From: Streptococcus mitis
GTDB taxonomy: Bacteria; Bacillota; Bacilli; Lactobacillales; Streptococcaceae
Reading direction: 5' to 3'
Assembly (NCBI RefSeq): GCF_001281025.1
Contig: NZ_CP012646.1
Span: 835,001 to 899,000 of the forward strand
Length of the DNA stretch: 64,000 bases
Shown here piece by piece: positions 62,943 through 64,000 of this stretch (positions are counted from its first letter, which is position 1; each line of letters starts with the position of its first letter). The notes under the pieces were generated by a model that saw only the letters and a list, made by a program, of their open reading frames with translations, was not told the DNA's origin and searched no databases. Both the position numbers and the translations under genes were made by a program.

Positions 62943-64000
62943 ATGAAACATACACATAAGAAATCATTTGACTGGTATAGCATGCAACAACGATACTCTA
63001 TTCGTAAGTATCACTTTGGTGCGGCTAGTGTCTTGCTCGGGACAGCCTTAGTCTTGGGAACTGCTGCCAATGCGCAATCAGTACAAGCGGAGGAACAACA
63101 TCCTGAAGCAACTAATAGTGTTTCTGTTGATAAGGTAAATGAAGCTACTAAACCAGCAGAAGTTTCTACACCTAAAAAAGAAACAACTTATGCAGCTCCA
63201 ACTGTTGCGAACCCAGTAGAAACGATTCCAGCTAAATCTGGTGAAGCCAAAGCGCCAGCAGAAAAAGTTGAAGAAGTAAAAGATAAAAAAGAAGAAGTAA
63301 CGCATCAAGATGCTGTTGACAAGTCAAAATTGTTAACAGCTCTTTCGCGTGCTAAAAAATTAGAAAGCAAGTTATATACAGAAGCAAGTGCTGCTAACTT
63401 GCAAGCAAGTATCCAAGCTGGTCAAAGCTTGCTTGGGAAAGCAGATGCGACTGAATCTGAAGTATCAGCAGCAGAGTCATCTATCCAATCAGCTATTATT
63501 GGGCTAGAACTTCGTTCTAACTCTGATAAAGGAACAGTATCAGAAACACCTGTAGTGAAGAAAACTGACGTAGCAGAAGCCAAAGAAGAAGCTAAGCCAG
63601 CTGCAACAACGACTGACCGTTCAGCTGTTGATAGTAGCGTTTTAGCAACTAATGCACCTGCCAAAGTAGAAACAACTTCAGCTCCAGAATCTACTAATGA
63701 AATCTTGAAACCAGGTTTGAGCCTTTCTGATGCTCGCCAAAATCCAGCTATCCGTAAGGAAGACTTGGATAAAGGGCATAGTGGCTTTAGAGCGGCTAGC
63801 AATCCAGCCAATCCAATTGTATCAGGTTCTGGAAATACAGTTGCATTTGCAGATATTAGTCAAGGTGGTCGTAGTTATAGTTTCCGTGGTTATGGGAACT
63901 CACGTGGTGGTAATTCAATTCATTACGATGTAACAACAGTACGTCAAGGTAATAGATTGAATTTCACAATTAAATACTCTGGTCCAGGTGAATTTGTTAA
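62943..64000 (+). CDS. YSIRK surface protein, N-terminal part (gene leaves the right edge)
   Basis: The first 352 residues of a secreted, presumably wall-anchored protein; the frame is open to the window edge. The signal peptide has the canonical YSIRKYHFGAAS (residues about 18-29) and a cleavage site near NAQSVQAEE. Residues about 45-260 are Lys/Glu/Ala/Thr-rich and low in complexity, with a helical stretch (KSKLLTALSRAKKLESKLYTE and on, about 127-190). From about residue 295 a folded domain seems to begin (NTVAFADISQGGRSYSFRGYG). I do not recognise it, and the C-terminal anchor is outside the window. The start is ATG 62943 with TAGGAG upstream. It is divergent from the Mga-like regulator, which probably controls it. 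Confidence 0.85.
   Translation, partial: MKHTHKKSFDWYSMQQRYSIRKYHFGAASVLLGTALVLGTAANAQSVQAEEQHPEATNSVSVDKVNEATKPAEVSTPKKETTYAAPTVANPVETIPAKSGEAKAPAEKVEEVKDKKEEVTHQDAVDKSKLLTALSRAKKLESKLYTEASAANLQASIQAGQSLLGKADATESEVSAAESSIQSAIIGLELRSNSDKGTVSETPVVKKTDVAEAKEEAKPAATTTDRSAVDSSVLATNAPAKVETTSAPESTNEILKPGLSLSDARQNPAIRKEDLDKGHSGFRAASNPANPIVSGSGNTVAFADISQGGRSYSFRGYGNSRGGNSIHYDVTTVRQGNRLNFTIKYSGPGEFV

Overview
The window looks like the chromosome of a viridans streptococcus of the Mitis group (S. mitis / S. oralis / S. pneumoniae relatives). This rests on the gene order estA-murM-murN-uvrC-pepV-brnQ-dacB-rplKA, a choline-binding lysozyme of the LytC type, a BOX-type repeat, many extended -10 promoters (TGnTATAAT), YSIRK/LPxTG surface proteins, and low-GC DNA with compact, mostly co-oriented genes. 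Two giant CshA-type adhesins fit S. mitis or S. oralis better than S. pneumoniae. The species assignment is an inference from memory of these genomes.

Region 1 (1-14963) is housekeeping: the end of an esterase, the MurM/MurN branched-peptide transferases, a membrane-anchored zinc protease, UvrC, a phosphoesterase, a nitroreductase, dipeptidase PepV, a uracil-DNA-glycosylase-like protein, a rhodanese, the branched-chain amino acid carrier BrnQ, an M42 aminopeptidase, a HIT protein, lipoprotein carboxypeptidase DacB, and ribosomal proteins L11 and L1. A BOX-like element lies at 9288-9394 and a structured insert separates rplK from rplA.

Region 2 (about 14964-31810) is accessory. Two consecutive giant cell-wall-anchored adhesins (about 2668 and 2351 residues) share signal peptide, N-terminal helical segment, CshA-type fibril repeats, wall-proximal repeats and LPNTG anchor, but carry different head regions. 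Each follows a long AT-rich leader with hairpins. A possible insertion-sequence scar follows the second.

Region 3 (32049-61189) is a dense core block: a methyltransferase, apt, metA (with a candidate MET-box), a DnaD-like protein, tpiA, lytC, dpr, dihydrofolate reductase, a 56-residue membrane protein, clpX, engB, ridA, rapZ-yvcK-whiA, ferredoxin-NADP reductase, the c-di-AMP operon cdaA-cdaR-glmM, a DUF1149 protein, a DegV protein, dapB-cca-ABC-F, the manganese exporter mntE diverging from a P-type ATPase behind a yybP-ykoY Mn2+ riboswitch, a small peptide deformylase, a membrane protein and yaaA. Between the DegV gene and dapB lie three tandem hairpin modules of 111-114 bp, the best candidate here for an undescribed RNA element.

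Region 4 (61241-64000) holds an Mga-family virulence-type regulator diverging from a YSIRK surface-protein gene that runs off the window. Their shared intergenic region carries a run of 20 A residues, a palindrome over the regulator's promoter, and a 13-mer that also occurs upstream of the first giant adhesin. No tRNA, rRNA, CRISPR array, prophage or intact transposase gene was seen.
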